Assembly (NCBI GenBank): GCA_043720395.1
Contig: JAYSSR010000078.1
Span: 1-64,000 of the forward strand
Source of the DNA: JANOYY01 sp043720395
Lineage (GTDB): Bacteria; Actinomycetota; Acidimicrobiia; Acidimicrobiales; JANYDT01
Direction of reading: 5' to 3'
DNA: 64,000 nt
Shown here: positions 25,838 to 34,819 of the stretch, piece after piece
How positions within the stretch are numbered: the stretch's first letter is position 1
Layout of the letters: every line of letters begins with the position of its first letter
Made by a program: the position numbers and the translations under genes
Notes under the pieces: model-generated
Databases searched by the model: none
What the model was told of the DNA's origin: nothing
Seen by the model: the letters and a program-made list of their open reading frames with translations, nothing else

Positions 25838-27700
25838 TTAGACGCGATTGGCCACGCGAACGTCACGTTCCACACCACGCGCCAACGATGACGAAGCGTC
25901 GTCGGGCGCACGTTCGGCCGCACGCTCAGCGTCGACCCGGCGGCGGTAATGGGCGACTTCGGCGTCCACGGCAGCGGCGTCCCAATCGAGGGCCGGGGCC
26001 ATCGCTGCAGCCGTCGCGAACGCAGCGCTCACACCGCGGTCGTCTGCCTCGATAGAAATGCGGGTGCGCCGAGTCAGCACGTCGTCCAGGTGGCGCGCCC
26101 CCTCGTACAGCACGGCGTGACAGACCTCGGCCGCGAGGTAGCGACCGCCGTCCAAAAACGCTCGATGCGCAGCGTCGAAGGCACCGGGGTCAAAGGCATC
26201 GGGGTCGCCGGACACGTGTTCCCCCGACCCCGGACGCTCCAGGCTCACCGGCCGCGCCAGCAACGGATCGGCTGCGATCAGGTCGAGGACTTCCGACGCT
26301 GTCGAGCCGTACCGCGCGACAAGGTGCGAAACCACGTCGGGCGCGAGGTAGGCCGCACCGCGGTGTGCACGCAAGCGCGTGGGAGCGTCTTCTCGGCCTA
26401 CGGCTCCCAGCAGCGCAATGTCGGCGGTACGGCTCGGGGGAATCGGACGCCCCAGCTGCGTGCCCGCGGCGTCGATCGCATCGGCCGCCATGAGGCGGTA
26501 CGTCGTGTACTTGCCACCGGCGATGCTGACGAGGCCCGGACGCGAGATGTTGACGGCGTGCTCGCGGCTGAGCTTCGTCGTGGACGTTTCGCCGCCGGCA
26601 ACAAGCGGACGCAGCCCCGCGTACACGCCCACCACGTCGGCGGTCGTGAGTTTCTCGGCGAGCACCGTATTGGCGTGGTCGAGCACGTAGGCCACGTCGG
26701 ACGCGTTGGCCGAGGGATGGTCGAGGTCGTACGTCCAATCGGTGTCGGTCGTGCCGATGACCCACCGGTCGCCCCATGGAATGAGGAACAGCACACTCTT
26801 CTCGGTGCGCAGAATCAGGCCTGTCGACGACCGAATCCGCTCCCGTGGGACAACCACGTGAATGCCCTTCGACGCCCGCACGCGCAGCGGATTCGCGACA
26901 CCGGCCGACTCCTCCACCAGCGTCGTCCACACGCCCGTTGCGTTCACCACGACCGGGGTGGCGATCTTGAACACGCTCGCCCGGTCGCGCCCGTGCGCGC
27001 CCGTGTCGACGTCGACCGCCTCGACCCCGACAACGTGCCCAGCCTCGATGAGCACACGGTTTACGGCGACGCCGCTCAGGCAGATCGCTCCGTGCAGCGA
27101 GGCCGTGCGGGCGAGGACGGCGGTGTGTCGCGCATCGTCGATCTGGGCGTCGTAGTACTGGATGCCGCCGACGAGCGCGTCCGGGTTCAGCGAGGGTACG
27201 GCGTCCAGGCAACCCGCCTTCGAGAGGCGGCGGTGGCGCGGCAATCCAGGGTTCCGCCCGGCCAGAAGGTCGTAGAGCAGCACACCAGCACCGAGGTAGA
27301 GCCGCTCGTAGTGCTTGCGAAGCGGGAGCAGGAACGGGGCCGGGCGCACGAGGTGAGGAGCAACGTCTTCGAGGAGGACACGACGCTCATGGAGCGCCTC
27401 GCGAACGAGCCCGAAGTCGAGTTGCTCCAGGTAACGCAGGCCACCGTGGACGAGCTTCGAGCTGCGACTCGATGTGCCCGAGGCGAAGTCGCGCTGTTCG
27501 ACCAGGCAGACGCGCAGGCCACGGCTGGCGGCGTCGAGCGCCGATCCGCAGCCGGTCACGCCGCCGCCGATCACGATGACGTCGAACTGCTCGGTCTGCG
27601 CCCGCTGCAGGCCGATCGCGCGAGCGGCTGGGCTCAGGACACCGGGTGCCACCAGATCCGGCCCGGGTACTCGACGGTTGAGCGCGGTGTCACCGGTCAC
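25838..27700 (-). CDS. glpD: glycerol-3-phosphate dehydrogenase, FAD-dependent, aerobic type
   Basis: About 620 residues. The FAD-binding Rossmann start is FDVIVIGGGVTGCGSALDAA and the following FASGTSSRSSKLVHGGLRYLEQ is the GlpD signature. Later features are NATGVWTTLVEE, IPWGDRWVIGTTDTDW and GLVSIAGGKYTTYRLMA, then a C-terminal DAO_C helical domain. It oxidises glycerol 3-phosphate to dihydroxyacetone phosphate, passing electrons to quinone at the membrane and feeding into tpiA. GTG 27700 (VTGDTALNRR) is chosen as start; it leaves 40 bp to the divergent UbiB-like gene. The N-terminus has an extra 35 residues before the Rossmann strand. Confidence 0.93.
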   Translation of the reverse strand: MTGDTALNRRVPGPDLVAPGVLSPAARAIGLQRAQTEQFDVIVIGGGVTGCGSALDAASRGLRVCLVEQRDFASGTSSRSSKLVHGGLRYLEQLDFGLVREALHERRVLLEDVAPHLVRPAPFLLPLRKHYERLYLGAGVLLYDLLAGRNPGLPRHRRLSKAGCLDAVPSLNPDALVGGIQYYDAQIDDARHTAVLARTASLHGAICLSGVAVNRVLIEAGHVVGVEAVDVDTGAHGRDRASVFKIATPVVVNATGVWTTLVEESAGVANPLRVRASKGIHVVVPRERIRSSTGLILRTEKSVLFLIPWGDRWVIGTTDTDWTYDLDHPSANASDVAYVLDHANTVLAEKLTTADVVGVYAGLRPLVAGGETSTTKLSREHAVNISRPGLVSIAGGKYTTYRLMAADAIDAAGTQLGRPIPPSRTADIALLGAVGREDAPTRLRAHRGAAYLAPDVVSHLVARYGSTASEVLDLIAADPLLARPVSLERPGSGEHVSGDPDAFDPGAFDAAHRAFLDGGRYLAAEVCHAVLYEGARHLDDVLTRRTRISIEADDRGVSAAFATAAAMAPALDWDAAAVDAEVAHYRRRVDAERAAERAPDDASSSLARGVERDVRVANRV

Positions 27701-27740
27701 CCGAAGAATGTAGCGGCGGCCCGCCTCTACCCTTGGGCAA

Positions 27741-29435
27741 ATGCCAGCCGCGCCATTGCCCTCGGAGTTCGATCGACCCGGCGAGACCGCCGCTCTCCCC
27801 GATCTTGCGATCGGCGCGTTCACGGCGGACGGGCCATGGATCTGCGATCCGCCGAGCATGCCATGGCGTGTCGGCCTGGTCGGCGTGCGGGCTCGTACCC
27901 GAGCGCTCGTCCCGTCGCTGACGCGTCCGGGCGCGCTCCCACCAGGCCCACGGGTCGTGCGCACCACTCGCCTCATCGGAGGTGCCGTGATCGGGTGGCG
28001 TCTCACGGAACGTCGTCAGGGCGGCGAGGTAAGCAGGGCCGGACTCTCACGGCGGCTGCGCATCGCGTTCGAGCAGCTGGGCGCGACGTACATCAAGCTC
28101 GGGCAGATCATCTCGTCGGGCGAGGGCATCTTCCCGCCGGAGCTGGTGCGGGAGTTCCGGCTGCTGCGTGACCGCGTCCCGGCCGAACCGTTCGACGCTG
28201 TGCGCCGGGTCGTGGAGAGCGATCTCGGCCGCCCCCTCGACCAGGTGTTCTCGTCGTTCGACGAGAAGCCGATCGCCGCGGCGTCGATTGCGCAGGTGCA
28301 CGGTGCGACGCTGCTCACAGGCGAGAGCGTCGTGGTGAAAGTGCAGCGTCCGAGCGTTTCGGTGCGGGTGCGTAGCGATCTCAAGGCAATGAGCTGGTTC
28401 GCGCCGCACCTCATCGGCCGCATACCGATTGCTGCCCTCGGGAATCCTCCCGCATTGGTCGAGCTGTTCGCGGAAACGATCGTGGAGGAGCTCGACTTCC
28501 GACTCGAAGCGGAGAACATGCTCGACATCGCCCACGTTCTTGCCGATACGGGGCAGCGTCAGATGGTCGTGCCGCGTCCGCATCCGACGCTGGTCACCAA
28601 GCGCGTGCTGGTGATGCAGCGTCTCGACGGGTTCGCGTGGGATGACGCAGCAGGCATGCGTGCCGCGGGGATCGACACGGAGGCCGTTGTCAAGGCAGGC
28701 ATGGTTGCCTTTCTCGAAGGTGCGATGCTCTACGGCGTCTTCCACGGCGATCTGCACGGCGGCAACCTGCTGGTTCTGCCGGATGGGGTCACGGCGTTGC
28801 TCGACCATGGCATCACCGGGCGACTTGACGAGCGGAAGCGTCAGGCGTTCCTGCGTCTGATGATGGGCGGCACCACGAACGACGTGCGCATGCAGGTGCG
28901 GGCGCTGGTCGATCTCGGCGCACTGCCCGACGACACCGACATCGAGGCCGTTATCCGCGACCTCGACCTCGAAGGCGCGGTGAAGGACCCGACCGCGATG
29001 ACGCCCGAGGAGATCATCGGGCAGGTCCGCGACATCACCAAGAAGCTTCTCGCGTATGGCGCGCGGATGCCGAAGGAGCTGATGCTCTACGTCAAGGACC
29101 TGCTGTTCCTCGACGGAGCGATGTCCACGCTCGCTCCGAATCTGGACCTGTTCAAGACGCTGACCGAGATCGCCATGTACTTCGCTACGACACACGGTCA
29201 GCGGATCTCCGACGACGTCGGTGTCGACGTTCGCGCCGTGCCGGTCGACCTGTCGGGAATTAAGGCATCCATAGGCGTCGAAGCGTCGGTCGAGCGGCTG
29301 ACGTATGCGGACTTACAGGCGCGGCGTCAGCTCATCGCGAAGCGGATGGAAGGACACCGGGTTGATTCTCGGCGTTCCGGTTGGGCTGGTCGCTTCCAGC
29401 GCCTTCGTCGCCGATCCGGTCGTGCCGCGGGCTGA
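27741..29435 (+). CDS. ABC1/UbiB-family atypical kinase
   Basis: A 564-residue UbiB/ADCK-like protein. The family-specific KxGQ motif is YIKLGQIISSG; the Ala-rich loop is AAASIAQVHGA; the nucleotide Lys is in VVVKVQRP; EELDFRLEAENM, the catalytic loop HGDLHGGNLLV and the metal-binding LLDHGITGRL follow. Members support quinone or lipid metabolism and have ATPase activity. Unlike most UbiB proteins I see no obvious C-terminal membrane pair. The last 104 bp overlap the convergent polysaccharide gene. Confidence 0.9.
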   Translation: MPAAPLPSEFDRPGETAALPDLAIGAFTADGPWICDPPSMPWRVGLVGVRARTRALVPSLTRPGALPPGPRVVRTTRLIGGAVIGWRLTERRQGGEVSRAGLSRRLRIAFEQLGATYIKLGQIISSGEGIFPPELVREFRLLRDRVPAEPFDAVRRVVESDLGRPLDQVFSSFDEKPIAAASIAQVHGATLLTGESVVVKVQRPSVSVRVRSDLKAMSWFAPHLIGRIPIAALGNPPALVELFAETIVEELDFRLEAENMLDIAHVLADTGQRQMVVPRPHPTLVTKRVLVMQRLDGFAWDDAAGMRAAGIDTEAVVKAGMVAFLEGAMLYGVFHGDLHGGNLLVLPDGVTALLDHGITGRLDERKRQAFLRLMMGGTTNDVRMQVRALVDLGALPDDTDIEAVIRDLDLEGAVKDPTAMTPEEIIGQVRDITKKLLAYGARMPKELMLYVKDLLFLDGAMSTLAPNLDLFKTLTEIAMYFATTHGQRISDDVGVDVRAVPVDLSGIKASIGVEASVERLTYADLQARRQLIAKRMEGHRVDSRRSGWAGRFQRLRRRSGRAAG

Positions 29436-31884
29436 CCATGAAGCCGATGGCGATGGCAATCATGAGCAGGCCCTCGGGGTAGAACCAGAAAACGAGGTCG
29501 AGCAGTGCGTAGGGGACGAGCACGGCGAAGAGTGCGACCCTGCGGGACCGGATGCTCGCCCTCACCGCCAGCGCGGTCACGGCGAGCATCGGTGCGAGGG
29601 TGAGGATGCCGCCCTCCGCTGCGATCAGCAGCGGCAGGTCGTGAACCGGGAGAACGCCTCCGGCCGGACTCTTCTCGAGGAGGTCCGGCGCGCGTTGGAG
29701 GGCGCGGCTGTAGTTGCCAGGGCCGACGCCGACGAGAGGGCTTTCTTGCAGGAGGCCGAGTGCCTGCTCGGTGAGCGCGGAACGTCCGTTGGAAATGTCG
29801 TCGGTGGCCTCGCCGGTGGCGTTGGTTGCGACGTTGTGGGTTCGACGGAGCCAGAGATCGCGTGAGGGGACGGCCACCGCGACGAAGCCGATAGCGAGCA
29901 CGATCGCGGCGACGCACCCCCGTCGGACGTTGCTCGCGGCGAGAGCGGTGCCAACCACGAGGACCGTGAGGAGCGCAGCGCGCGAGCCGCTCAGCGCCGC
30001 GAGTGCCCCGCCGCTCAGCAGTACCGCGGTCGTGAAACGGATGGCAGCTTTGGCCTGGATCGCGTTTGTGGCGACGAGTGCCGCGGCGAAGAGGCCGAAC
30101 CCGGCGAGCGGGTAGGCGTCGCGCATCGTGCCCGTCGGAACGGGGTAGCCGGGCCGGAACGGTTGCAGCGTCTCGCCGAACGCTCCGAGACCGATCGGCC
30201 CTCGGGTGACGCGTTGGCTCAGCGCGATCACGCACTGCACGATCGCTGCGACGCCGACTGCTCGGACGAGCAGCGTCCTCATTCGATCGGTCGTCGTGGC
30301 GAGGAAGTGAGCGATGACGAGTCCGGTCGCGATCCGCCCGAGCAGGACGATGCCACGCATGCTCGGGTGCGCCGCGAAGGTGGCGATCGTGGCCGCGAGG
30401 AAGGCCAGGCCCGCCCACTCGATGCGGTGCAGGGCTCGTGCGCGGACGGCCCGTGCGTATCCCCTGGCGGTGCACGCAGCGAGTGCGGTGGCGACAAGGT
30501 CGAGGATCGACAGCGTCGCCCCCAGCTGCCACACGTCGGGTCCGGGCCCGAACACGACATACGGCAGGATCGTCATCGCTCCCGCCATGAGCACCACGAG
30601 CACGGTCTGCAGCGCCGAGTCCCCTGCCAGGTCGCGGTACATCCGGTCCGTTCGCGGTGCGTTCGGGCGCGCTCGATGTACCGCGAGCGGACCGGATGTA
30701 CCGCGACCTTGGTTGACCACGCGAGCGAGGGCCACGAGTGCAATGCAAAGTGCGCAGAGCGCCGACCACGGAAGCACGGGCGTGACGCGCGATGGGTTCC
30801 CGAAGAGGACCGCGAGGTTCATCGCCAGCGCTGCGCCTATCACCATCGGACGTTGGTGGGCGGGTGATGCGCTCATCCACAGTCCGAGCGCCACGAAGAT
30901 CAATGCACCGTCGCCGACGTTGCTGTGCTGGCTCGTGACGACCGTCAAGGCGATGACGACAGCCCACCCGACGTTCGGATCGAGCGAGCCACGTTGCGCC
31001 CGCCGGGCGATCATCACCACGCACGCGGCCCCGATCGCGAGCACAACCAGGCTGAGCGCGTTGATCAACGCGACGCGGCCGTCACCGAGCACCCGGACCA
31101 GTAGCCCGCGGACGTTCAACATCTGACGCGGCAGCCACAGCTCGCCACGCTCGGACAGATTCCAGATGTCCAGCGTCGACGCATAACGGTTGAGGAACGG
31201 TCCGTATTCGCGCCACGGAGCGAAACCGGTAAACGGAAGGGACGCCGCGACGACGGCTGCCGTCGTGCCCGCGGTTGCAGCGACCGCCCGGTAGCGGCGT
31301 CGCAACAGCAGGTACACCATCGGCAGGATCGCGTACTGCGGCTTGAGCGAGAGCGCTGCGGCGGCGACGCCGGTGCGCCACGAGTCGCCGTGACGGTCAA
31401 GCGCGACGACGCCGACGATGGTCAGCGTCACGAGCAACGAGGTTGACCCGTTGACAAAGGTCGTTGCGACGCACACCGAGGAGACACCGAGGAGGAGAAG
31501 TGCTACGACCTCGTGACGGGGCACATCGCGGGCCCGGAGAAATTTCGCGCTCATCGACGCCGTCGCACCGAGCGCAACAGCGTTGAGTACGGCGAACAAT
31601 GCTCCAGCGACGCCAAGGCTCAGCGCACCGAGGGGCGCGAACAGCACGGCCACATAGGGTGGGTTGAGGAAACCTTTGAACGCACCCGCGCTCGCGTCGC
31701 CAAAGCTGCTGGCCGGGTAGAGCGCGTCGGGGCGTCCGTCTTCGACCCAGCGTCCGGCCAGCCAGAACGCCGCGAAATCGGAGGTCGCCGAGGGTGCGTA
31801 CCGAAGCGCGGCGACCACCGCTGTCGCCGTCGTTGCCATCAGGGCGGCGCCGATCACAAGCGCGCTCCATGACAGCCGTTTCAC
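29332..31884 (-). CDS. GT87-family glycosyltransferase fused to O-antigen ligase/polymerase
   Basis: The open frame of about 850 residues has two complete multi-span membrane domains. The first 395 residues resemble GT87/DUF2029 polyprenyl-phosphate-mannose-dependent transferases (TSDFAAFWLAGRWVEDG, LNPPYVAVLFAPLGAL, LSLKPQYAILPMVYLL). The second half is a Wzy_C O-antigen ligase/polymerase (LSGSRAALLTVLVV, NGRSALTEQALGLL, SPLVGVGPGNYSRAL). The junction (QGRGTSGPLAVHRARPNAPR region) is encoded by a family-1 palindromic repeat, read in frame without a stop. I infer that two adjacent genes were joined by the repeat; they would act in assembling or attaching the polysaccharide made by the locus. 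The GTG at 31884 starts the GT87 part; a longer frame to 32391 lies antisense to another gene. It is alternatively two genes if the frame was misassembled. Confidence 0.8.
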   Translation of the reverse strand: MKRLSWSALVIGAALMATTATAVVAALRYAPSATSDFAAFWLAGRWVEDGRPDALYPASSFGDASAGAFKGFLNPPYVAVLFAPLGALSLGVAGALFAVLNAVALGATASMSAKFLRARDVPRHEVVALLLLGVSSVCVATTFVNGSTSLLVTLTIVGVVALDRHGDSWRTGVAAAALSLKPQYAILPMVYLLLRRRYRAVAATAGTTAAVVAASLPFTGFAPWREYGPFLNRYASTLDIWNLSERGELWLPRQMLNVRGLLVRVLGDGRVALINALSLVVLAIGAACVVMIARRAQRGSLDPNVGWAVVIALTVVTSQHSNVGDGALIFVALGLWMSASPAHQRPMVIGAALAMNLAVLFGNPSRVTPVLPWSALCALCIALVALARVVNQGRGTSGPLAVHRARPNAPRTDRMYRDLAGDSALQTVLVVLMAGAMTILPYVVFGPGPDVWQLGATLSILDLVATALAACTARGYARAVRARALHRIEWAGLAFLAATIATFAAHPSMRGIVLLGRIATGLVIAHFLATTTDRMRTLLVRAVGVAAIVQCVIALSQRVTRGPIGLGAFGETLQPFRPGYPVPTGTMRDAYPLAGFGLFAAALVATNAIQAKAAIRFTTAVLLSGGALAALSGSRAALLTVLVVGTALAASNVRRGCVAAIVLAIGFVAVAVPSRDLWLRRTHNVATNATGEATDDISNGRSALTEQALGLLQESPLVGVGPGNYSRALQRAPDLLEKSPAGGVLPVHDLPLLIAAEGGILTLAPMLAVTALAVRASIRSRRVALFAVLVPYALLDLVFWFYPEGLLMIAIAIGFMVSPRHDRIGDEGAGSDQPNRNAENQPGVLPSASR
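30630..30708. repeat. family-1 palindromic repeat, copy D, inside a coding region
   Basis: The best-formed copy: 29-bp arms at 30630-30658 and 30680-30708 with one mismatch around a 21-base centre. The left arm begins GGTCGCGGTACATCCGGTCC. It lies within the GT87-ligase gene at the boundary of the two domains. Confidence 0.95.
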
Positions 31885-31990
31885 GTCGGAGTCATCGACC
31901 CCGTTGAAGCGACACTTGACCTGCTCTACGAAACTGAACCGCCGCGCGGCTGTGTCAAGGCGACGCTGCACGGTGCCGATAGTGCACGTG

Positions 31991-33646
31991 ATGCCGTCGT
32001 CGCTGCCCCGGCCGGGGTCGTCTGTTGTTGTTGCTGCTGAGCCGTTCGACGCGCCCGAGTTCTCGGAGGCCGATCGCGTCGCCGAGGACCCACTCATTGA
32101 CGTCGGCCCGTGGGAGTCATGGTTCGGACTGCGACCCGTTGCGGAAGTCCAACCGGATGTGCTGGGTCCGGAACCCGCTGAGCCGACCGCAATCGTCGTG
32201 TCCCGGGCCACCACCTCCCGCGCAGGTGTGCAGCCCGCCAAGATTCGCCGGGCGTGGACTGTTGCGCGCACGATTCTGCTCCTGTGTGCGGATCTGGTAA
32301 GCGCACAGATTGCCAGCACGATTGCGCGAGGCGCTCGGTTCGAGGCCAGGCAGCTTCCGCGCAACGTGTCGACCGCGAACACTGGGTTCACGATCAGCTA
32401 TGCGCTCGTCGGCATGTTGATGATCGTGGGATGGGTCGGCGTTCTGGCCGCTGTAGGAGCGCACCACAAGCGACGCTTCTCAAGCCTGTGGAACCAAGGT
32501 ACGGCCATCGTGCGCGCCTCCGTTGGGCTGCTCGCGCTGGTCGGCGTCGCAAGCCTCTTCACCCGACTTCAGCTCGCCCGCAGCTACGTCGCCACCGCGA
32601 TTGTGGCGCTCGTCGTTGTGACCTTCCTCGGACGTTGCGTGGTCGCCGCAGCGTTCAGTCTTTTGATGCGCGTCGGAATTCTCGCCGACCGTGTCGTGCT
32701 GATCGGCGAAGCAGCGCACGTCGACGAGATCCGACGTCACCTGGAGCGCACTTCGCAGCTGCGCGTCCGAGTTGTTGATTCGGTCGCTTTCGGGTCGGGG
32801 TCGACCGTTGACATCGAGGCAGTGGTCGAGGTAGCGAACCGCCGGGGCCTGACGTCGGTAATCATCTGTGGACAGAGCACCCTCTCGACGGCGTCCATTC
32901 GACGCCTCGGCACCGCGTTGTCGGACGTTGGCGTCTCGCTCGTGGTTGCTCCAGGCACGACTGAGGCGCTCGGCCCGGCACTGGAATTGCACCCGATCGG
33001 CGACCTCGTGCTTTTGCGAGTTACGAACGCGGAGCCGCGAGTAGCTGCGCGATTCGCCAAGGCGTGCATCGATCGGATCGGCGCGTTTCTTGCCCTGCTT
33101 CTCGGAGCGCCCGTGCTCCTTGCCGTTGCCGTTGCGGTGGTGGCCGAGGGTCGTCCGATCCTGTTCCGTCAGACCCGGGTGGGAGCGCATGGTCGACGTT
33201 TCCGCATCTACAAGTTCAGGACCATGGCACCCGATGCGGAGGCGCGCCTCCAGCGGGAGGGTCTTTATGACCGCTACGTCGCCAACGGCTTCAAGCTGCC
33301 TGCCGATGAGGATCCGCGAATCACCCGTACCGGACGATTCCTGCGTCGCACGAGCCTCGACGAGCTGCCGCAACTCATCAACGTGTTGCTGGGGCAGATG
33401 AGTTTGGTCGGGCCGCGTCCCGTGGTCGAGAAGGAACTCGAATGCTACGGGCCACTCGTGGGCGCGTACACGGGCGTGAAGCCGGGCGTCACGGGCTATT
33501 GGCAGGTGAACGGACGCAGCGATGTCGGCTTCCCAGAGCGTGGCGAGCTCGACGCGTACTATTACGACCACCGGTCGCTGCGGTTCGATCTGCGCATCCT
33601 CGCCCGCACGGCGTTGACCGTCATACTCCGACGGGGAGCGCACTGA
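31991..33646 (+). CDS. undecaprenyl-phosphate sugar phosphotransferase (WcaJ/WbaP-type)
   Basis: About 550 residues. After a 60-residue disordered start there are about four membrane helices (TVARTILLLCADLVSAQIAS onward), a Rossmann-like cytosolic domain (VVLIGEAAHVDEI), then a fifth helix region and the bac_transf catalytic domain. That domain shows RVGAHGRRFRIYKFRTMAPD, LRRTSLDELPQLINVLLGQM, SLVGPRP and GVTGYWQVNGRSD. It loads the first sugar phosphate onto undecaprenyl phosphate. ATG 31991 is preferred over ATG 31904, which would leave only 19 bp to the divergent gene. First of the plus-strand polysaccharide genes. Confidence 0.9.
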   Translation: MPSSLPRPGSSVVVAAEPFDAPEFSEADRVAEDPLIDVGPWESWFGLRPVAEVQPDVLGPEPAEPTAIVVSRATTSRAGVQPAKIRRAWTVARTILLLCADLVSAQIASTIARGARFEARQLPRNVSTANTGFTISYALVGMLMIVGWVGVLAAVGAHHKRRFSSLWNQGTAIVRASVGLLALVGVASLFTRLQLARSYVATAIVALVVVTFLGRCVVAAAFSLLMRVGILADRVVLIGEAAHVDEIRRHLERTSQLRVRVVDSVAFGSGSTVDIEAVVEVANRRGLTSVIICGQSTLSTASIRRLGTALSDVGVSLVVAPGTTEALGPALELHPIGDLVLLRVTNAEPRVAARFAKACIDRIGAFLALLLGAPVLLAVAVAVVAEGRPILFRQTRVGAHGRRFRIYKFRTMAPDAEARLQREGLYDRYVANGFKLPADEDPRITRTGRFLRRTSLDELPQLINVLLGQMSLVGPRPVVEKELECYGPLVGAYTGVKPGVTGYWQVNGRSDVGFPERGELDAYYYDHRSLRFDLRILARTALTVILRRGAH

Positions 33647-34758
33647 TGGGAACTGCTCTTGCTGCACCTCCCGTTCGCGACGTTGTCGGCTCTGGCGTGG
33701 CAATTGTGCTGGACTGCCGCTGGCTGGGTCGCGGCGGTGTCGGCATGGTCACCGAGTTGACGCTGCGGGCATGGAAGGTACTCCACGCGGCCGGCGAGTT
33801 CGATCGGCCGGTCGTCCTTCGCGGCGATCCCGACCTGCTCGCACCGCTTACGTGGGAAGGTGTCGCTGTTGAGCCGGATCTCTCAGATCCCCACGCGTTT
33901 CTCGGGCAGCGCGGTTGGAGTCGGGATCAGCGACTTGAGATCGCGTTCCATCAGGTGCGTCCGCTCTCGATGCGACCGCGGGTCCAGTGGCTGCATGACT
34001 TGATCCCGATCCACTTTGCTCGCTCGGCTGCGGATCGTGCGTTGCGGACGGCATACCTGCGACGAGTGGTGAAGACGTCGAGCGCGCTCATCGTGGCTTC
34101 GGAGCACACCCGGCGGGGCGTCGTGGAGGAGCTCGGTGCCGATCCCTCGATCGTTACGGTCGTCACGTATCCGGTCGACTTCGACCTGAGGGCGCAGGTG
34201 CTGCAGAAGCGAGCTGAGCTGCCCGGCGTACGTCGCCTGCTGTACATCGGCCGCTTCGCTCGCCACAAGAACGTCGAAGGGCTTGTTCGGGCCTTTCGGG
34301 TTACCGATTTTGCTCGGACCGGTGGGCTGCTCCATCTCGTTGGCGGGTCCGAGGGCGAGGTTGCGTCGCTCCGCCGTCGGGTGGACCTCGACGTGGCGAA
34401 CATCGTGATCGAGCAGGCCGTCCCCCGTGCTCGGATTGTCGAGCTGCTCGCAACGTCTGCCGGTGTAATTCAGCCGTCGTTTGAGGAAGGCTTTGGGCTT
34501 CCCGTTTGGGAGGCGCGCACCGTCGGACTGCGGGTGATCGCAAGCAACTGCGGGTCGCTGCCAGAACTGATCACCGACCCTGCCAACCTGTTCGATCCGT
34601 TCGACACTCGCTCAATAGCCGCCGCGATCGACCGGCTTGCGACAAAGGACAGATTCGACCGCGAGCCGGTACCGTCGTGCCCGTCACTTGCCAAGTTCGG
34701 GTCCGTCCTCGCCAACGTGCTCAATCACGCCGCCGACAAATCGGGTCGGACAGCGTGA
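33646..34758 (+). CDS. glycosyltransferase family 1/4 (GT-B fold)
   Basis: A 370-residue GT-B enzyme with donor-domain features LLYIGRFARHKNVEGLVRAF and the E-x7-E-like IQPSFEEGFGLPVWEARTVG followed by RVIASNCGSLPEL. It should add a sugar to the lipid-linked repeat unit on the cytosolic side; donor and acceptor are unknown. The ATG overlaps the TGA of the preceding sugar phosphotransferase (TGATG), implying translational coupling. Confidence 0.88.
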   Translation: MGTALAAPPVRDVVGSGVAIVLDCRWLGRGGVGMVTELTLRAWKVLHAAGEFDRPVVLRGDPDLLAPLTWEGVAVEPDLSDPHAFLGQRGWSRDQRLEIAFHQVRPLSMRPRVQWLHDLIPIHFARSAADRALRTAYLRRVVKTSSALIVASEHTRRGVVEELGADPSIVTVVTYPVDFDLRAQVLQKRAELPGVRRLLYIGRFARHKNVEGLVRAFRVTDFARTGGLLHLVGGSEGEVASLRRRVDLDVANIVIEQAVPRARIVELLATSAGVIQPSFEEGFGLPVWEARTVGLRVIASNCGSLPELITDPANLFDPFDTRSIAAAIDRLATKDRFDREPVPSCPSLAKFGSVLANVLNHAADKSGRTA

Positions 34759-34819
34759 ACGGGCACTCCATCGGTCGTCGATCCTGCCCTTACCTACTCC
34801 GATTCGCTCAGGAGCAACC

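Noticed and set aside
25949..28171. Long plus-strand open frame opposite glpD
   Set aside because: It is antisense to a clear GlpD with all motifs, has Arg/His/Val-rich composition and no domain; a by-product of high GC.
29327..31024. Long minus-strand frame shifted relative to the polysaccharide gene
   Set aside because: Arg/Thr/Pro-rich with no hydrophobic segments, while the other frame gives a clean membrane protein.
31885..32391. N-terminal extension of the GT87-ligase gene
   Set aside because: It lies antisense to the sugar phosphotransferase start and has no hydrophobic or family features; GTG at 31884 begins the conserved part.
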